The notes beneath the pieces are model-generated. The model worked only from the letters and a program-made list of their open reading frames with translations, was not told the DNA's origin and ran no database searches. A stretch of DNA of 64,000 nucleotides, from contig LLEY01000034.1 in NCBI GenBank assembly GCA_001414485.1, positions 124,001 to 188,000 of the forward strand, read 5' to 3'. This DNA comes from Calycina herbarum (lineage: Eukaryota; Ascomycota; Leotiomycetes; Helotiales; Pezizellaceae). Below, piece by piece: positions 1 through 12,030 of this stretch. A program made the translations under genes and the position numbers. The stretch's first letter is position 1. Every line of letters begins with the position of its first letter.

Positions 1-554
1 GTTGGAGGGAGGAGGATGAGGCTGAAGCCTGGAGAAAATATGGAAGGATGAAACACCAAACCAACACCTTGGTATTTCGCCCCCAATATCAACTTGGGCA
101 ATTTTTAACATGAAGAAACTTTGAACATGAAGAAACTTTGAACATGAAGAAAACGCGTCGCCAACGAAGTCCACGATTACAAAGAACCGAGCAGAACTAT
201 CGAGGTCTCTTGAAATGGTGTTCAAGCCCAAGCACCCAAGTTGAAAACCCGCCAAGTGAAAATGTACGTACATATATACCTTTGCGGAAATTTCGGAATT
301 TCCTCCTGCGCCTTACGCTACTAAAACAACAACAGCCTGTCTAAAGTAACTCAGAAAAATAGCAAAAAAATCTAGAATAAATCTTTGATAGCGAGTCAAT
401 ACTAGAAGCAAGTTTAATCAAGTTTAATTAGAGCGTTGTGGTTTATTTCCAAGTTTCTTACGTCCCCGTAGAACATACATATAACAGTAAATCTCTTTCC
501 ACAATACAAGTGCACCACAAGAAAAGCATGCAGACAGAGCGGAAAAAGGGTTTT

Positions 555-1679
555 AGTTTGCATATCACTAAAGAAAACGAGACGTAGGTTACAGATAATC
601 CTTAAAAAACCGAGCTATTGGTAGGTAACCTACTAATAGCAACAAAAAGGTTCTGTCAATTTGTAGGTAACCTACCAACTGCCGGAGGAAAACCTTCGCG
701 TTAAGTAGTCTCGAGAAGCTACTCGAGAGAGACAACTTCTACTTAACTAAACTCACCTGACTTCAACAACCAAATCTCCACAAGAGCAAAGGCCGATTTG
801 GCTCGCTTGGATACATGCCCTCCAGGTTGGAGATCCACTATTATAACTAGCCACCTCAAAACAACCCACAACAAGCATTCTACAAACAAAATATACCAAA
901 AGAAGCCATTTTTATTTCCCTAGGAAAAATATACAAAATCACATTTCTTCATTCATATCGCATTCCAACTAAGTATGTAAAAGACAACACTTGGATATCA
1001 AGTTTTCAATCATGCAACTAAAACGGGGGACTGGAGTACAAAGAAGAAGGGGAAAACCTTCATACACAAATCTCCAGGCCCCAAACTCCGAATCTCAAAC
1101 CCTCACTATGATAAAAAGACAACAAGTTCAGCACAAGATAAACACATACAACAAAGTTTGCATATGATTTGAGAACGAGAGGTAGGTCACCCACCAATAG
1201 CCGGGAAGAACTTCGACTATTTGTAGGTAACCTACCAACAGCAATAAGAAAAACTCCGGGTCGTCCTTTCTAAAAACGCACACACTTATAGTCAAGTAAT
1301 CTTGGAGACATACTCGATAACGAGAGACGACTTGAACACCCTAGCTTCAGGCTCAAAAAGAAGCCACCCTGCTTCTTGAACTCGCGGATGCACGCCCCCC
1401 CCCCCAACAAACCACACAAGAACAACACAACAATCTGTAAACGCAACAAATCGAAAGAAGCCATTTGTGTTTCCCCAAAAGGGGCATACATAGCATTTTC
1501 GCTACATACATATGTATAAAAATAATACACCAAAGCCAAAACGAATTGGGTATCAAGATTTTCAATCATGCAACTAAACGGGGACTGGAGTACAAAAGAT
1601 GAAAAAAATCAGAAACTTCGTACACAATGCAAGTTTCTTCCTCTTTCCATGATCCCAGCCCCCAAACTCCGAATCTCAG
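555..1679. repeat. Diverged ~540-bp direct duplication
   Basis: Copy 1 (about 555-1100) and copy 2 (about 1155-1679) share matching blocks in the same order. These are AGTTTGCATAT; a GTAGGT palindrome; CGAGA-rich blocks; GAAGCCATTT followed by TT-rich sequence; TTTTCAATCATGCAACTAAA; GGGGACTGGAGTACAAA; and CCCCAAACTCCGAATCTCA. Spacing between matching blocks is close to 600 bases. Neither copy encodes an obvious protein. Confidence 0.75.
614..640. repeat. 27-bp near-perfect palindrome
   Basis: The arms GCTATT and AATAGC enclose GTAGGTAACCTAC. A second GTAGGTAACCTAC core lies at 663-675, and related cores at about 1182 and 1223-1235 belong to the second copy of the duplication. Such inverted repeats could be protein-binding sites or simple hairpins; function is unknown. 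Confidence 0.7.
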
Positions 1680-1738
1680 TCAAACTTTACAATACATCCA
1701 AACAAGCCATCACGAGCGAAGAATACTAGATGCCGAAG

Positions 1739-3586
1739 TTACGACGAAGACCCGGGTTTCGGACTACTAGCAGCACTATTCCCACCTCTCTTCAAAAGTC
1801 CCGTGAAAAACGAAGCAAGAGCTTCATTCTGCATCTTCCCATCACCAGGTGTCTGGCCCGGAGACCCCGGTTCCGAACTCGTAGCATATTGTTGTCGATC
1901 CTATCATTCATTAGCATTCCTCCTCCCTTCAAAGTGATGAAAGAAAACATACCTTCAATTTCTGAAGCATATCGTCGGCGTCAACTTGTATACCACCCAT
2001 ATTAAACTGCACAGGCCCAATATGTTCACTAACCCGTCCCTCCTCACTCTGGAATTCCTCCCCATGATCGATTCCGGAAGGCGATCTATTTCTCCTCCCC
2101 GCCAAGCGACTGGTATCCATACCCGAAGTATCATTACCGATTCTATTGAGCGTCTCCAGTTGATGATTCAAGAAAGCTTGAGATTCCTGACTAGAAACTT
2201 CAAGTTTCAGACCATTGTGTTCTACTGATGCTGCTTGAAGAGCATCCAGTCGGGGGTCACGAATTTGTTCCTCGAAAGACTGGACGGCACCTTCGGATTC
2301 TTTTGGTGTTTCTGTTCCCTCGGTTTCCTCACCCGCGGGATTCGTCACTAGCGCAGCTGATTCTTCGATGTCGATGGACCAAGCTTTGTTTATGGCGTCT
2401 ATGTCGAAGCCGTCGCGGAGTAATCTAATCTTGCCCCAGGAATCCCAATTTGGTGGGACGAGGACCTTGTCGCGGTCGATTACGTTGTGTTTGAGGGGTT
2501 GTCGTTTTAATAGAGAGTGGATTCCGAGTGAAGAGTGGACCAGACTTTGTAAGGGGCTGGTGACGGAGGGGGTTGTGTATATAAGAGAGGCACCGTCTGT
2601 ATTTTTATTAGCTGTGTTCTTCAAAAGAAAGTATGGGGGACTTGCGTTTTAGTAAAATCGTTCGTAGAAATTGTAATATAAAGTCGAATTCCTCTTCTTT
2701 CCACGAACGTTCCTTTTCCAGATTTTCGATTTGATCAGACTGTACATAAAAGTTAGCAATCCACGGATATACCAAGAGGTTAACCGGAAACACTCACATT
2801 CTGACAAACGACACATAACGGCAATCCAAGAGCTTCTTCCCATTCGCCCGGTCCCAAAGGCAAGCTGACATCGTTTTCCGTTGCAGTAGTTGTGCCTACA
2901 CCATCCAGACTATTCCCACCACGCCCTCTGTCTCGCCAACCTATCATAACTTCTTCCATTTTCTCTTTGCAATTATCGTCCAGAGAAACCAACAGTGTCC
3001 GTAACAGTCGTACCCAGTCCCGCAATTGCCTTAGCCAGAACCATGGTTCGGACCAATCCAGAAGTATAACAATAAGAGTGTTTGGAATCGATTCGGGAGT
3101 GAGAAGAGGTCGTAACAGAGGCGTGAAAGCTGGAGATGGGTCCGCGAGGAGGTAGAGGGAAAGTCGAGCCAGGATATCTATTCAGAACTGTTAGCCGTGT
3201 ATGCTGGAAGAGCTTCGTTTGTCCATACCTTCATGGTCCGCATCCAGAACATCATGGTATGTATACCCCAACGCGAAATTATTAGCTATAGGAGGTTGCT
3301 TGCTACTCTGTCGATCCGAAGTTTTCCTCGTATCATCTCCTTCCACAAGAGTTTCCAAGAACTCCCTCTGCGTATCCATCGTTCCCCCTAACCCCTCAGT
3401 TAGCAATGCGATTTGCGATTGGGAAATCCAAGTAAACATACCCAAAACAATTAGATTCTTCTCCGGTAATCTTTTCCCGCTGGCCACCCCATCCAGAAGG
3501 GAATACCACATATTGGCATCCGGAGTTTTAGGCCGATCATGATCGCTGGATTGTGTATAGGTGGAGGTTCTGTTATTGGAAGCCAT
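1739..3586 (-). CDS. Cytoplasmic dynein light intermediate chain (DLIC)
   Basis: Subunit that links the cytoplasmic dynein heavy chain to cargo adaptors for minus-end microtubule transport. I build six exons on the minus strand: 3586-3442, 3387-3229, 3177-2798, 2739-2646, 2596-1953 and 1900-1739, giving 527 aa. Family landmarks are the ALGYTYHDVLDADHE stretch (about residue 85-100), the LIVILLDWSEPWFWLRQL segment, GASLIYTTPS, and KHNVIDRDKVLVPPNWDSWG. The C-terminus ends in an adaptor-type helix (NEALASFFTGLLKRGG). The segment where animal DLICs have a P-loop reads VLGGTMDTQREF, so no Walker A motif is present. Intron 2597-2645 uses a GC donor (see findings). The gene is head-to-head with the RRM gene at 3894, 307 bases away. 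Confidence 0.93.
2597..2645 (-). other. GC-AG intron in the DLIC gene
   Basis: On the minus strand the donor is C|GCAAGT, the branch site GCTAATA and the acceptor ATACAG. Splicing gives LLK-H-GASLIYTTPS, which matches the family. The nearest GT (two codons downstream) would shift the frame. The length, 49 bases, is normal for this genome. Confidence 0.85.
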
Positions 3587-3893
3587 AGTTGGTCGAGGCT
3601 CTCACTCAGGGGGCGGGCGCGTTTGCGTTGAGTGCAAATTGGAGGATGGAGAATATCGGTATCACTTCGCCATTTTATTACCCAAGAAGCTTCGATTGTG
3701 GTGCAGCTCTGCGTATTTTCTTCAGTTCGTTTGGAGTTTTGGGCGGTTTGCTTGTCTTGGTCTTAGAAATGTTGCCCTGGTCGGAGATGATGCGCGGGTG
3801 AAGCACACGAGGCGTCAACATTTTTTTGCCAGCCTTGTCTCCCACCACCTTCACCTTGCAGTTCCCCAACAGCTTATTGAAATAACAACAACA
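3587..3893. promoter_or_regulatory. Bidirectional promoter, DLIC / RRM gene
   Basis: 307 bases between two divergent start codons. It must hold both 5' UTRs and both core promoters. I see no clear TATA box on either strand. Purine/pyrimidine-biased tracts near 3820-3890 precede the plus-strand start. Confidence 0.5.
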
Positions 3894-4888
3894 ATGAACA
3901 GCATTCGGCAGATTCAGGAACTCAACAAGCGCGAGCTTGAAAATGGAGTGTAAGTCATGGAACCCCGTAATTGACGTATTTTCTGACATGTCATAGTTCC
4001 CCAGAAGCATCATGGCATACGGATTATCGCGATACTGCATACATCTATATCGGCGGCCTACCATACGAGCTCTCCGAAGGAGATGTAATTACAATATTCT
4101 CCCAGTATGGGGAACCTACATACATCAATCTGATTCGCGACAAAGAGACTGGAAAGTCCAAGGGGTTCGCATTTCTAAAATATGAGGATCAACGAAGTAC
4201 GGATCTTGCAGTGGACAATTTGGGCGGGACGGTCGTGATGGGGAAAACGCTCAAGGTGGATCATACACGTTATAAGAAGAAGGACGACCAGCCGGATGAA
4301 GGAATTGATCTTACCAATCCGCCGAAACAAATCGAGGATGATAATGGGGAGGGACCACGAAAGCGAAGGCGCACCAGTGAGAGCGAGAGCGAGGCAGAGA
4401 GACCCATGATTAAGGAGGAGCGAGAATTGGCCAAACTTATACAAGAACATGACGAGGACGATCCGATGAAAGCATATCTTATCGAGGAGAAGAGAGAAGA
4501 GGTGTCGCAAGCATTGGCCAGACTCAAGCCCAGCAAGTCTTCGAAAAGCAAGCACAGACACCATCACCGCTCACGGCGAGAGAAAGAGAACGGAAAAGAT
4601 GGCAAGGAAGGGCATAGGAGTTCTCGTCATCACAGAGACGGACAAAAAAGTAGGAGATCTCGATCTAGGGACCGTTCACCGAGAGAAAGTACTTGGCGTA
4701 GGGAAAAATCACCTGGAAGGGCGCCCAAAGACGCGGGGGATTCAAGGCCAAGGAGGAGAAGCCCAAGTCCTGGAGGGGACCGGCGTGAGCGAGATAATCG
4801 TCGAAGAGAAAATGAGCGTCCTAGGAGGAGTAGAAGCAGAGACGGTTCCGTTGAGAAGAGTCGAAATTCGAGAAGGGCCCATGATTAG
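3894..4888 (+). CDS. Ist3/RBMX2-type spliceosomal RRM protein
   Basis: Predicted component of the RES (retention and splicing) complex of the spliceosome, acting in the nucleus. Two exons, 3894-3949 and 3997-4888, give 315 aa; the 47-base intron joins MNSIRQIQELNKRELENGV to SPEASWHTDYRDTAYIY. That N-terminal block and the RRM are typical of Ist3/RBMX2. RNP2 is IYIGGL and RNP1 is KGFAFLKY, within about residues 33-110. The rest is charged and low-complexity: a KRRRTSESESE segment, then Lys/Arg/His- and RS-rich sequence to the stop. The short upstream start codon is needed to complete the family N-terminus. Confidence 0.92.
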
Positions 4889-5328
4889 TTGCAAAAATAT
4901 TATACCACTATTGTTCAAAGTCTATTCGGCGCAAACTTGATACTGTGATTTTATTGTTTATCATTTTCCTCCTAGCAGCAAATCCTACCTTCATAATTTC
5001 CTCGTCCCAAGCTTCTATAGTAATTTAAATAATTATCTCCAAAACCCAGAACAATTTGAAATATTGATCTAGCTGTTTTGGAAGGGTTGACTTCAATTAT
5101 CCCAACTATCTGGGTCACTGCCCCTTTTATTGTACATCGGGAGCCATTGTACAGATATCTGTCTTGTGCACAGAAAACGCAAAGAGACCGTCAAAAGTTC
5201 CATTGGTATCATTTACCCCATCTTCTAAGGATTTTACACAACCTATGCAATTTAGTGAGAGATTTCCCAAACTCCATAACCAGATCCATACGCCAACGCT
5301 AAGCAGCAAAATGCGGAATCTTAGAAAA
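4889..5328. other. Convergent 3' region
   Basis: 440 bases between the converging stop codons of the RRM gene and the Hsv2 gene. A+T-rich near 4960-5070, as expected of 3' UTRs. No separate gene is supported; the frames in 5078-5302 and 5127-5459 lack conserved features. Confidence 0.6.
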
Positions 5329-6669
5329 TCAACCGGAGCCAATATATCTCTTCCATCCATCTCTGAGGCAATATCTCTTCCCATCTTCGCCATCCACGAG
5401 GACAAACTTCTCCCATCTTCCGTCCCTCCCAGCACCAATAACCACCAGACTTTCATCACTCATCCACCCTATGATACCTTTTGGGGCTCTAAATCCTGAA
5501 TCACCTGGAGAATTCAAAGGGGTAGAGCCACCAAATTTGGCTTCATCGCCAATTTCAAAGTGGGCAGAGGCGAAAGAGTAGATGTCCGAGAAGACTCTTG
5601 GTAGTAAGGGAATCTTGCTCAAAAGACCCCATTTTTGGCTTGGATCCGTCTCGTTTTGAGGGGGACTGGTACCGGCTTGGGTTGTAGGTCTTGATGGTTT
5701 CGACGGATGAGGGATATCGAAGACGTGAAGAGTAGATTTGTCAGATGTGACCGCAAGAAGCTGACCAGATGGTGAGATTGCAAGAGAAAATATGGCAGCT
5801 TGATCAACACCTCTCCGCAGTTCAGCAAGTTTAGCAGAACTGGTCACAGAGAAAATCCGGATCAGAGTACCCTGGAAACTGATCAGCCGAAATTTGACAA
5901 GACTTGGAGCGTACTTACAGTTTCACTTGCCGTAGCTAGAACCTGACCATCTCGGCTGATATCCAAGGCCTTCAGTGGAGCGCTATGGGCCACCACGAAA
6001 CTGATATTTCCCGTACTTAACTCAACGAGCTGTACTTGACCGGGTGTTATACCTGGCATTGCCAGATACTTTTCACTCAGACAACATAAGCCGTGAGGAT
6101 TATCGGACGTCTCGTATGCATGAATGAGGCTTGGTTTAACCTGAAATTTGTAGACCTGCACGCTATTGTGGAGGGCAACGACGATGTGCATCCTCGAAAC
6201 CTTTACACCTCGGACGGCAGTGAGTGTTGGTATGGAAATGGCAACTTTTTGTTTTTCGTCATCCCAAATAACAACCTTGGCATGGCATCAGCACAGCAAC
6301 ATATGGGTGATTGATTGCAACGGACCTTGTTCTGCGGAAATTTTGGCTGCTTCCCTCCTCCAACAAGAGCAAGATAATTTGTGTTTCCAAGCATCTCAAC
6401 TGCACCGATTCCGGCATTGAAGTCTGGTCGATTCAGTATGCGGTAGGCGTGGGGGAGGGTGGGAAGTACCTCCGTGATTTTGGAGTTGACATCTTTCGGT
6501 CTTGTAAACTGTTCGAGGTTATTATTTACATTTGGATGGAAGGTATGGACTACCACTTACTGGAAAACCCCGTCTCTAATCCAACCGCAAAAGAACTGGC
6601 GTCCTGGTTGAAGGAGACCGACAAGGCTACCGGCGCTGTGGAGGGTTCGATAGCGGGTCGAGTATTCAT
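5329..6669 (-). CDS. Hsv2/Atg18-family PROPPIN (WD40)
   Basis: Seven-bladed beta-propeller protein that binds PI3P/PI(3,5)P2 on endosome, vacuole or autophagic membranes. Five exons: 6669-6561, 6508-6470, 6423-6326, 6275-5919 and 5871-5329, giving 381 aa. The 39-base second exon is needed to make GLETGFSIYKT run into [12 protein letters not shown]. Family landmarks are [65 protein letters not shown] and the lipid-binding LRRG (about residues 219-222; F/LRRG in the family). The long loop after VFDIPHPS is Pro/Thr-rich. The intron at 6276-6325 has a weaker GTCCGT donor but is required by frame. Sequence suggests Hsv2/WIPI3-4 type rather than Atg18 itself; I am less sure of that split. Confidence 0.88.
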
Positions 6670-7348
6670 GGTTGCCAGATTTTTGGCAGAGGACAATGGG
6701 GAGAGTTGTTGATTCCGATGGAATTTATCTTGAGTTATTGTTAGGCTCTTCTCAAGCCATGAATATCTGATTGTGACTTGGTCATCTCAAACCTCTAAGC
6801 GTGGCGGACTGATGGTTTTGCTTAGGACTTGACTCCGTCGTTATCGCATCATAAAGCTTGGGGCATGTGAGCCTAAAAGACCCTTGGAAGGTGACAGGCG
6901 CTTCGGCAGGAAACCGGTGCGGAGCAATCAGTGGTGGCAGTTGTTAGCGTTGTCTGTCAATCGTAGTTAGTTGAGCTAAACGGTAGTTAAATTGCAAAAA
7001 AGAAGCAGCTGAAACTGAAAATATAAGAGAACAAAGTCGAATTTGTTTAGATTTTGGATGTTTGGAGTTGCAGATTGTCTTTCTCAGCCTCGCGCTGCCT
7101 CGCGGTGTCTTGCCAACGAGGTCCCACTAATTCGCCCCAAATCAGGCTTAGCCCACTCAACCCGCATCTCCTTGGACGAGGATCTCGCTAATTGGAAATT
7201 CCCCTGAAAGAAGTAACGACTGTCGACCGCAACTTTCAAATTTCGCGCCTTCACTTAGACCTGAACTTTACAACTCCTTCCGTCACCCAGACACCCAAAA
7301 CACCACTCGTCAGGACGGTCGCAGAAAAGCCCTCCGCCCATCGCAATC
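6670..7348. promoter_or_regulatory. Divergent promoter, Hsv2 / septin
   Basis: 679 bases between two divergent starts. It contains a repeated CCTCGCG(C/G)TG motif near 7088-7110 and C-rich sequence close to the septin start, both common in housekeeping promoters of filamentous fungi. I see no gene in it. Confidence 0.5.
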
Positions 7349-8912
7349 ATGTCTTCTCCATTGAGCGCAGTAAGCTACCCCATCAATAGCTCCACGAGCT
7401 CTCCTCACCCCCTTTTGGTCTTTCTGATTATCGTGTCACCACTCAGTACCATGCTGGGGTTTGTTCTCTTCGCACCATCCATCGAATCCATTACTGATGC
7501 TAGGGCCTATCCAGATTAAGATCCGCAGAAAGAAGAATGTCAAAAAGGGTATCCAGTTCTGCTTGATGGTCTGTGGTGCCTCGGGCACAGGTACGTTGGA
7601 CAGGCTGTGCGACACGCCGATACAGCGATTGATCCGAATTTTCTAGGACGAACCACATTCGTGAACACGCTCTGCGGGAAGAAGGTTCTATCAGGATTAG
7701 ATGCCGACGACGCGTCAAATGCCCACGTCGAGGAGGGTGTCAAGATCAAGCCCATCACCGTTGGTACGAGTCGAGTCTAAAGATATTTGTGCGCATTGGC
7801 TCCATACTGACCACAATGCAGAGTTGGAACTGGACGAGGAAGGAACCCGTATTTCTCTCACGATTGTCGACACACCTGGATTTGGAGATTTGATCGACAA
7901 CGAGGCAAGGTACGAAGGATAGGTCGAACAGCGAGGCAGGACACAGCTAATGATGGTGAAGTTTCGGTGAGATTGTCGGTTATCTCGAGCGACAATACGA
8001 TGATATTCTCGCAGAAGAGTCCCGTATCAAGCGTAATCCACGATTCCGCGACAATCGTGTTCATGCTTTACTTTACTTCATCACCCCAACCGGTCACGGG
8101 TGAGTAAATCTGCTTCTGCTGCTGGCTGCACACTAACTCCATCTTAGCCTTCGAGAATTGGATATCGAACTCATGAAGCGCCTATCTCCCCGTGTCAATG
8201 TCATCCCAGTCATTGGCAAAGCCGATTCCCTTACCCCAGCAGAACTCGCAGAGTCCAAGAAACTTGTCATGGAGGATATCGAACATTATCGCATCCCAGT
8301 TTACAACTTCCCATACGATATCGAGGAAGACGACGAGGATACCGTTGAGGAAAATGCTGAACTCCGTGGGCTTATGCCATTCGCCATTGTTGGTTCCGAG
8401 GAGGTTGTTGAGATTGGAGGCCGCAAAGTTAGAGCAAGACAATACCCATGGGGTGTTGTAGAGGTGGACAACCCAAGACATTCCGACTTCCTCGCCATTA
8501 GAAGCGCTCTCCTACACAGTCATTTGGCAGATTTGAAGGAAATTACCCACGATTTCTTGTACGAAAACTATAGAACTGAGAAACTTAGTAAGAGTGTTGA
8601 GGGTGGTGCTGGAGCGTAAGTCTACTCCATTCAGAAGCTGATGAATTGATTACTGACATCTACCCAAGTGATTCTTCGATGAACCCCGAGGATTTGGCAT
8701 CCCAATCCGTTCGCCTAAAGGAGGAGCAGTTGAGACGCGAAGAGGAGAAGCTTAGAGAAATCGAACTCAAGGTCCAACGGGAAATCAACGAGAAGAGACA
8801 GGAGTTGTTAGCCCGTGAGAGTCAATTGAAGGAGATCGAGGCACGAATGCACCGGGAGCAAAGCGCACAGCTGGAGGCTCAAAATGCTCAGAACGGAGAT
8901 GACCGGGAGTAA
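7349..8912 (+). CDS. CDC11: Septin, Cdc11/AspA type
   Basis: GTP-binding cytoskeletal protein that forms hetero-oligomeric septin filaments at septa, hyphal tips and infection structures. Seven exons: 7349-7369, 7515-7590, 7647-7763, 7822-7909, 7962-8099, 8148-8615 and 8669-8912, giving 383 aa. The polybasic IRRKKNVKKG precedes the P-loop GASGTGRTT; then come VDTPGFGD (G3), GKAD (G4) and the septin-unique region (FLAIRSALLHSHLADLKEIT). The last exon encodes a Glu/Arg/Lys-rich coiled coil (about residues 310-375). The GASGTGRT loop and the overall match point to the Cdc11 class, not Cdc3, Cdc10 or Cdc12. The first exon is only 7 codons and is the least certain part; the first intron is longer (145 bases) than the rest. 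Confidence 0.93.
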
Positions 8913-9803
8913 AGGGGCTCAGTTGTTGGTGTTGGTGGCGGTATTCGGCTCCCAAATACTGAAGCGGAATCAGGACATTTATGATGAACTGTACTCCGCG
9001 GTTTTCGATGGATTTTTTCGAGCTGGAGTTTTTCGTTTTTGCTGGGTCGTTGACGGCATTTGCAAGAACCAGGCTCCGAAAAGGTTAATGATGTGTTTCC
9101 TTATCAACTTCTAATGTGCAGCTACTTTATTTTCCGTTTCTTCGTATCCCTTGGTGATAGAAACACTAATGGTATACCCCTGGGCACTTGACCACTTCCA
9201 TAGTCTGTGTGTAGTTTTTGAGCCTTTGAAAAAAGAATGAAGCTTTGATTAATGCCTGAATGAATGTTCCGTGCTGCTTAGCCCCATTGATTCCAAGAAG
9301 CTGTGTGAGTTGAAATGAGTAAGATAGCTAGCTGCCAGTTATCCTCTTCTGTTACTTAATTAGGACAATTAGAAGTATTCTTCGAAAAGAATCAAGAATT
9401 CGGGTTCTTCTAAATTGTCTTGATGTCTAGCATATTACAATACGGAAGTTGTACTCGGAAGAAACCCCATTTCTTTTACCTAGTGAATCAACGCGATGTA
9501 TTCTCGGACAGCATGCTACCTGAAATATTCGTGAATAATCTGAAAAGCATCAGAAGGTGTTTTTGAGTTTGTTATCGGTATCAAATGTTTCATGTTGATG
9601 GTGTTTTTGGAAGCAAACGGTTACCCCACTGACTCCGCCACTGTGGAAATCAAGCGCCACATGATCAGCGCGCTAAAGTTGACCTGAATGCCTGACATCA
9701 CCAGTCCTACAACAATCAACCTCAACTCTTCCAGCTCCTCTTCAACTCACGATACACTCTCTCCATTACGAACCCTTCTACGGTATCGCCTTCAACCTCC
9801 AAT
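8913..9803. other. Intergenic, septin 3' and BXI1 5' regions
   Basis: 891 bases with no supported gene. The left part should be septin 3' UTR. The stretch just before 9804 is a CT-rich leader (9700-9800), typical of fungal 5' UTRs. Confidence 0.55.
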
Positions 9804-10788
9804 ATGTCGGCAAACACAAAGTACTCCCCAGCTCCCCAGCGAGACTCGTTCGACAATACGGGCAACTATTCCCAAGCCCCGCCAGCCTACATCGACGAAC
9901 CTACTTCTTCTACTGACCAAGCAGCTCTGCTTGGAGGACCAAGAAGCAGCGAGGATAATGTTCCGGATGATTTCAAAGTATGTGGATATTGGGCGATTAG
10001 AAGGCGCATTACTGACTGAATGCTGTAGTATGGTGGCGTGGTCTCTGAGGCTACCATTGACATCCGGATGGCCTTTGTGAGAAAGGTGTACTCTATCCTG
10101 TGAGTATAAGCAATCATATCCCAGTTTACTCTGCTAATAATTATAGTACTGCTCAACTTATCGCAACTGCTGCCTTGAGCAGTCTTTCCTTCTGGAGTTC
10201 GTCGTACAAGGACTGGATTCAAGGTCATTCATGGATGATGTTCGTTTCGGTACGTAGTCCATCTCTTAGTTTGTGTTACTTGCGCTAATTACTATACAGC
10301 TTTTCGGTGCCATCGGCTTCATGCTATTGACCTACTGGAAACGAAAATCATATCCTACGAACCTCCTCTTCCTCTCGGGTTTCACTGCGCTTGAAGCATA
10401 CTCCGTCTCCGTAATTGTCTCGTTTTACGAGTCGAAGATTGTCCTAGAGGCAGTACTCCTCACAGCTGGATTATTCGTCGCTCTTACACTTTTCGCATGC
10501 CAAACGAAATACGATTTCACATCATGGATGCCATATTTGTTTGGTTCGTTATGGGCTTTGATACTTTTTGGCTTCATGGCTGCCTTCTTCCCTCACAATT
10601 CCATGGTTGAGTTGGCATATTCTGGAATTGCAGCCCTGATCTTCTCGGCGTATATTCTCGTTGATACACAACTTATTATGAGACATTATCACGTTGAGGA
10701 GGAGATTGCTGCTGCCATCAGTCTTTACCTTGATATCATCAACTTGTTCCTTGCCATTCTCCGAATCCTCAACCAACAAAACAATTAA
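9804..10788 (+). CDS. Bax inhibitor-1 family membrane protein (Bxi1/Ybh3-like)
   Basis: Member of the TMBIM/Bax-inhibitor-1 family, multi-pass proteins of ER, vacuole or mitochondrial membranes linked to calcium leak and cell-death control. Four exons: 9804-9977, 10029-10099, 10147-10249 and 10300-10788, giving 278 aa. The soluble N-terminus (about 60 residues, Pro/Ser-rich, with an APPAY-like segment) is followed by VSEATIDIRMAFVRKVYSIL and about seven hydrophobic helices. The family-typical end is ILVDTQLIMRHYHVEEEI...LYLDIINLFLAILRIL, with acidic residues in the last helices. Introns are 50-51 bases with CTAAT-type branch sites. Confidence 0.92.
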
Positions 10789-12030
10789 ACACCCAGGCAG
10801 AAAACCGAAATACGATACACTATCTGGAACTGAGGAGAGAATGAAAAATGGAAGAACAAACAGGATAGCGACCTGACCAGTTTGATTTTTGTCAGGCGTT
10901 ATTTGGGGGGCATGGAACTGCAGAGGAATTGGAAGGCATTGGATTCGGGGATTTGGGCGTTTTTTATTATTTTTCACTTTTTGTGTATGAATTCATACAT
11001 AATTCATCCCTCAACTTCTCCCAAGACTGAAACAGTGAAAAGATTTCTTTGCCTTGTCATTTCTTTGCCGCTGTAATAATTAGGCTTATATCTGCGTCGA
11101 TGCTTCTATCTAAAACTAGCTACCCCTCAAGTTGCCTTATCCTCATCCATTGAAACCTTGAAATAGAAGCATGGTGATTGGATAATTGCACATGCAGAAC
11201 CCCATACTTTTCAGACCAATCCAATGGCCAGGCCTCGTCACGGAAAAGTCGTGCTCCGAGCCTGCAGGCAAAATCAGGGGTTTCTCCGCTGGACGGCAGC
11301 AAAACGGGGCATTAGAAAAACCCCGCGGATTGATTGCGTGAAGCGATTCAAGGGAATTGAACCTGAAAAGGAGTTTTGATTGCCAATTAGCATTCTTTCA
11401 AATGCGGATTATCTTTGGACTTGGCGAGGGACGTGAAATGGAAGAGTTAAGCTTCAGGTGACAGGTAGTAGCACCCCTGAATATAGTGGGGTTGATACCT
11501 TGTAAAATTACACAGAAGAGTCAGGAGAAAGGGGTTGGTAAATATCAGACAATTATCTGATGTTCAAGACTCAAGAGAGAGAAAACCAGAATTTTATATG
11601 AAATTGGCCTCTGGATATCGAGTAAATCGACGATCGAAGGATCCATAAATCATGCATCCCCTCTTTCTCGCAACACCACGGTATAGAATCTCGCAATGTG
11701 AGTGGTAGACTGTTTCGGGGAGTTGGTGCCCTTGTCCCACAATCTCCCACTCTCCCCCTCAGAGCTCGAGGGTCCCCCAAAAAATTGACGAATTGAGCTC
11801 CTTGCCGATCATTCACCGCCTACACCATTAACACACTCTCCTTCTTCCCTCAACAAACTTCCCATCACAACCCACACATTCGTTCTTATGGCCCCTTTCA
11901 CGAGCCCTCGCATCTCCTAGAATTCATGACGACTCCCATCTAGATTGTATCTGCGATCCCCCCCAATTGAGACCCCGACGAGCGCGGCTTTCCTCTTTTT
12001 TTCCCTTAGCGATACCCACGATTAAATACG
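10789..12030. other. Intergenic, ceramide-synthase upstream region
   Basis: 1.24 kb without a supported gene. CCAAT-type boxes occur near 11216-11225, and a CT-rich leader lies at 11830-11930. Several short frames were examined and show no conserved motif. Confidence 0.55.

Larger units (their letters stand above)
1..1738. other. Intergenic stretch, no secure gene
   Basis: No reading frame here looks like a conserved protein. The stretch opens with a 17-base tandem repeat (about 107-150, unit AACATGAAGAAACTTTG, two full copies plus a partial one). It also holds a diverged direct duplication (555-1100 and 1155-1679) and several palindromes, listed separately. The right end should contain the 3' UTR of the minus-strand dynein gene that stops at 1739. 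Confidence 0.6.

Noticed and set aside
3388..3441. Reading through this part of the DLIC gene as coding
   Set aside because: It has GTATGT, GCTAACTG and TTAG signals, and removing it restores VLGGTMDTQREF, so it is an intron.
3678..4064. 128-codon minus-strand frame across the DLIC/RRM promoter
   Set aside because: It overlaps the RRM gene's first exons, which are well supported by the family N-terminus.
4599..4940. Alternate-frame ORF in the RS-rich tail of the RRM gene
   Set aside because: Shadow of repetitive Arg/Ser codons.
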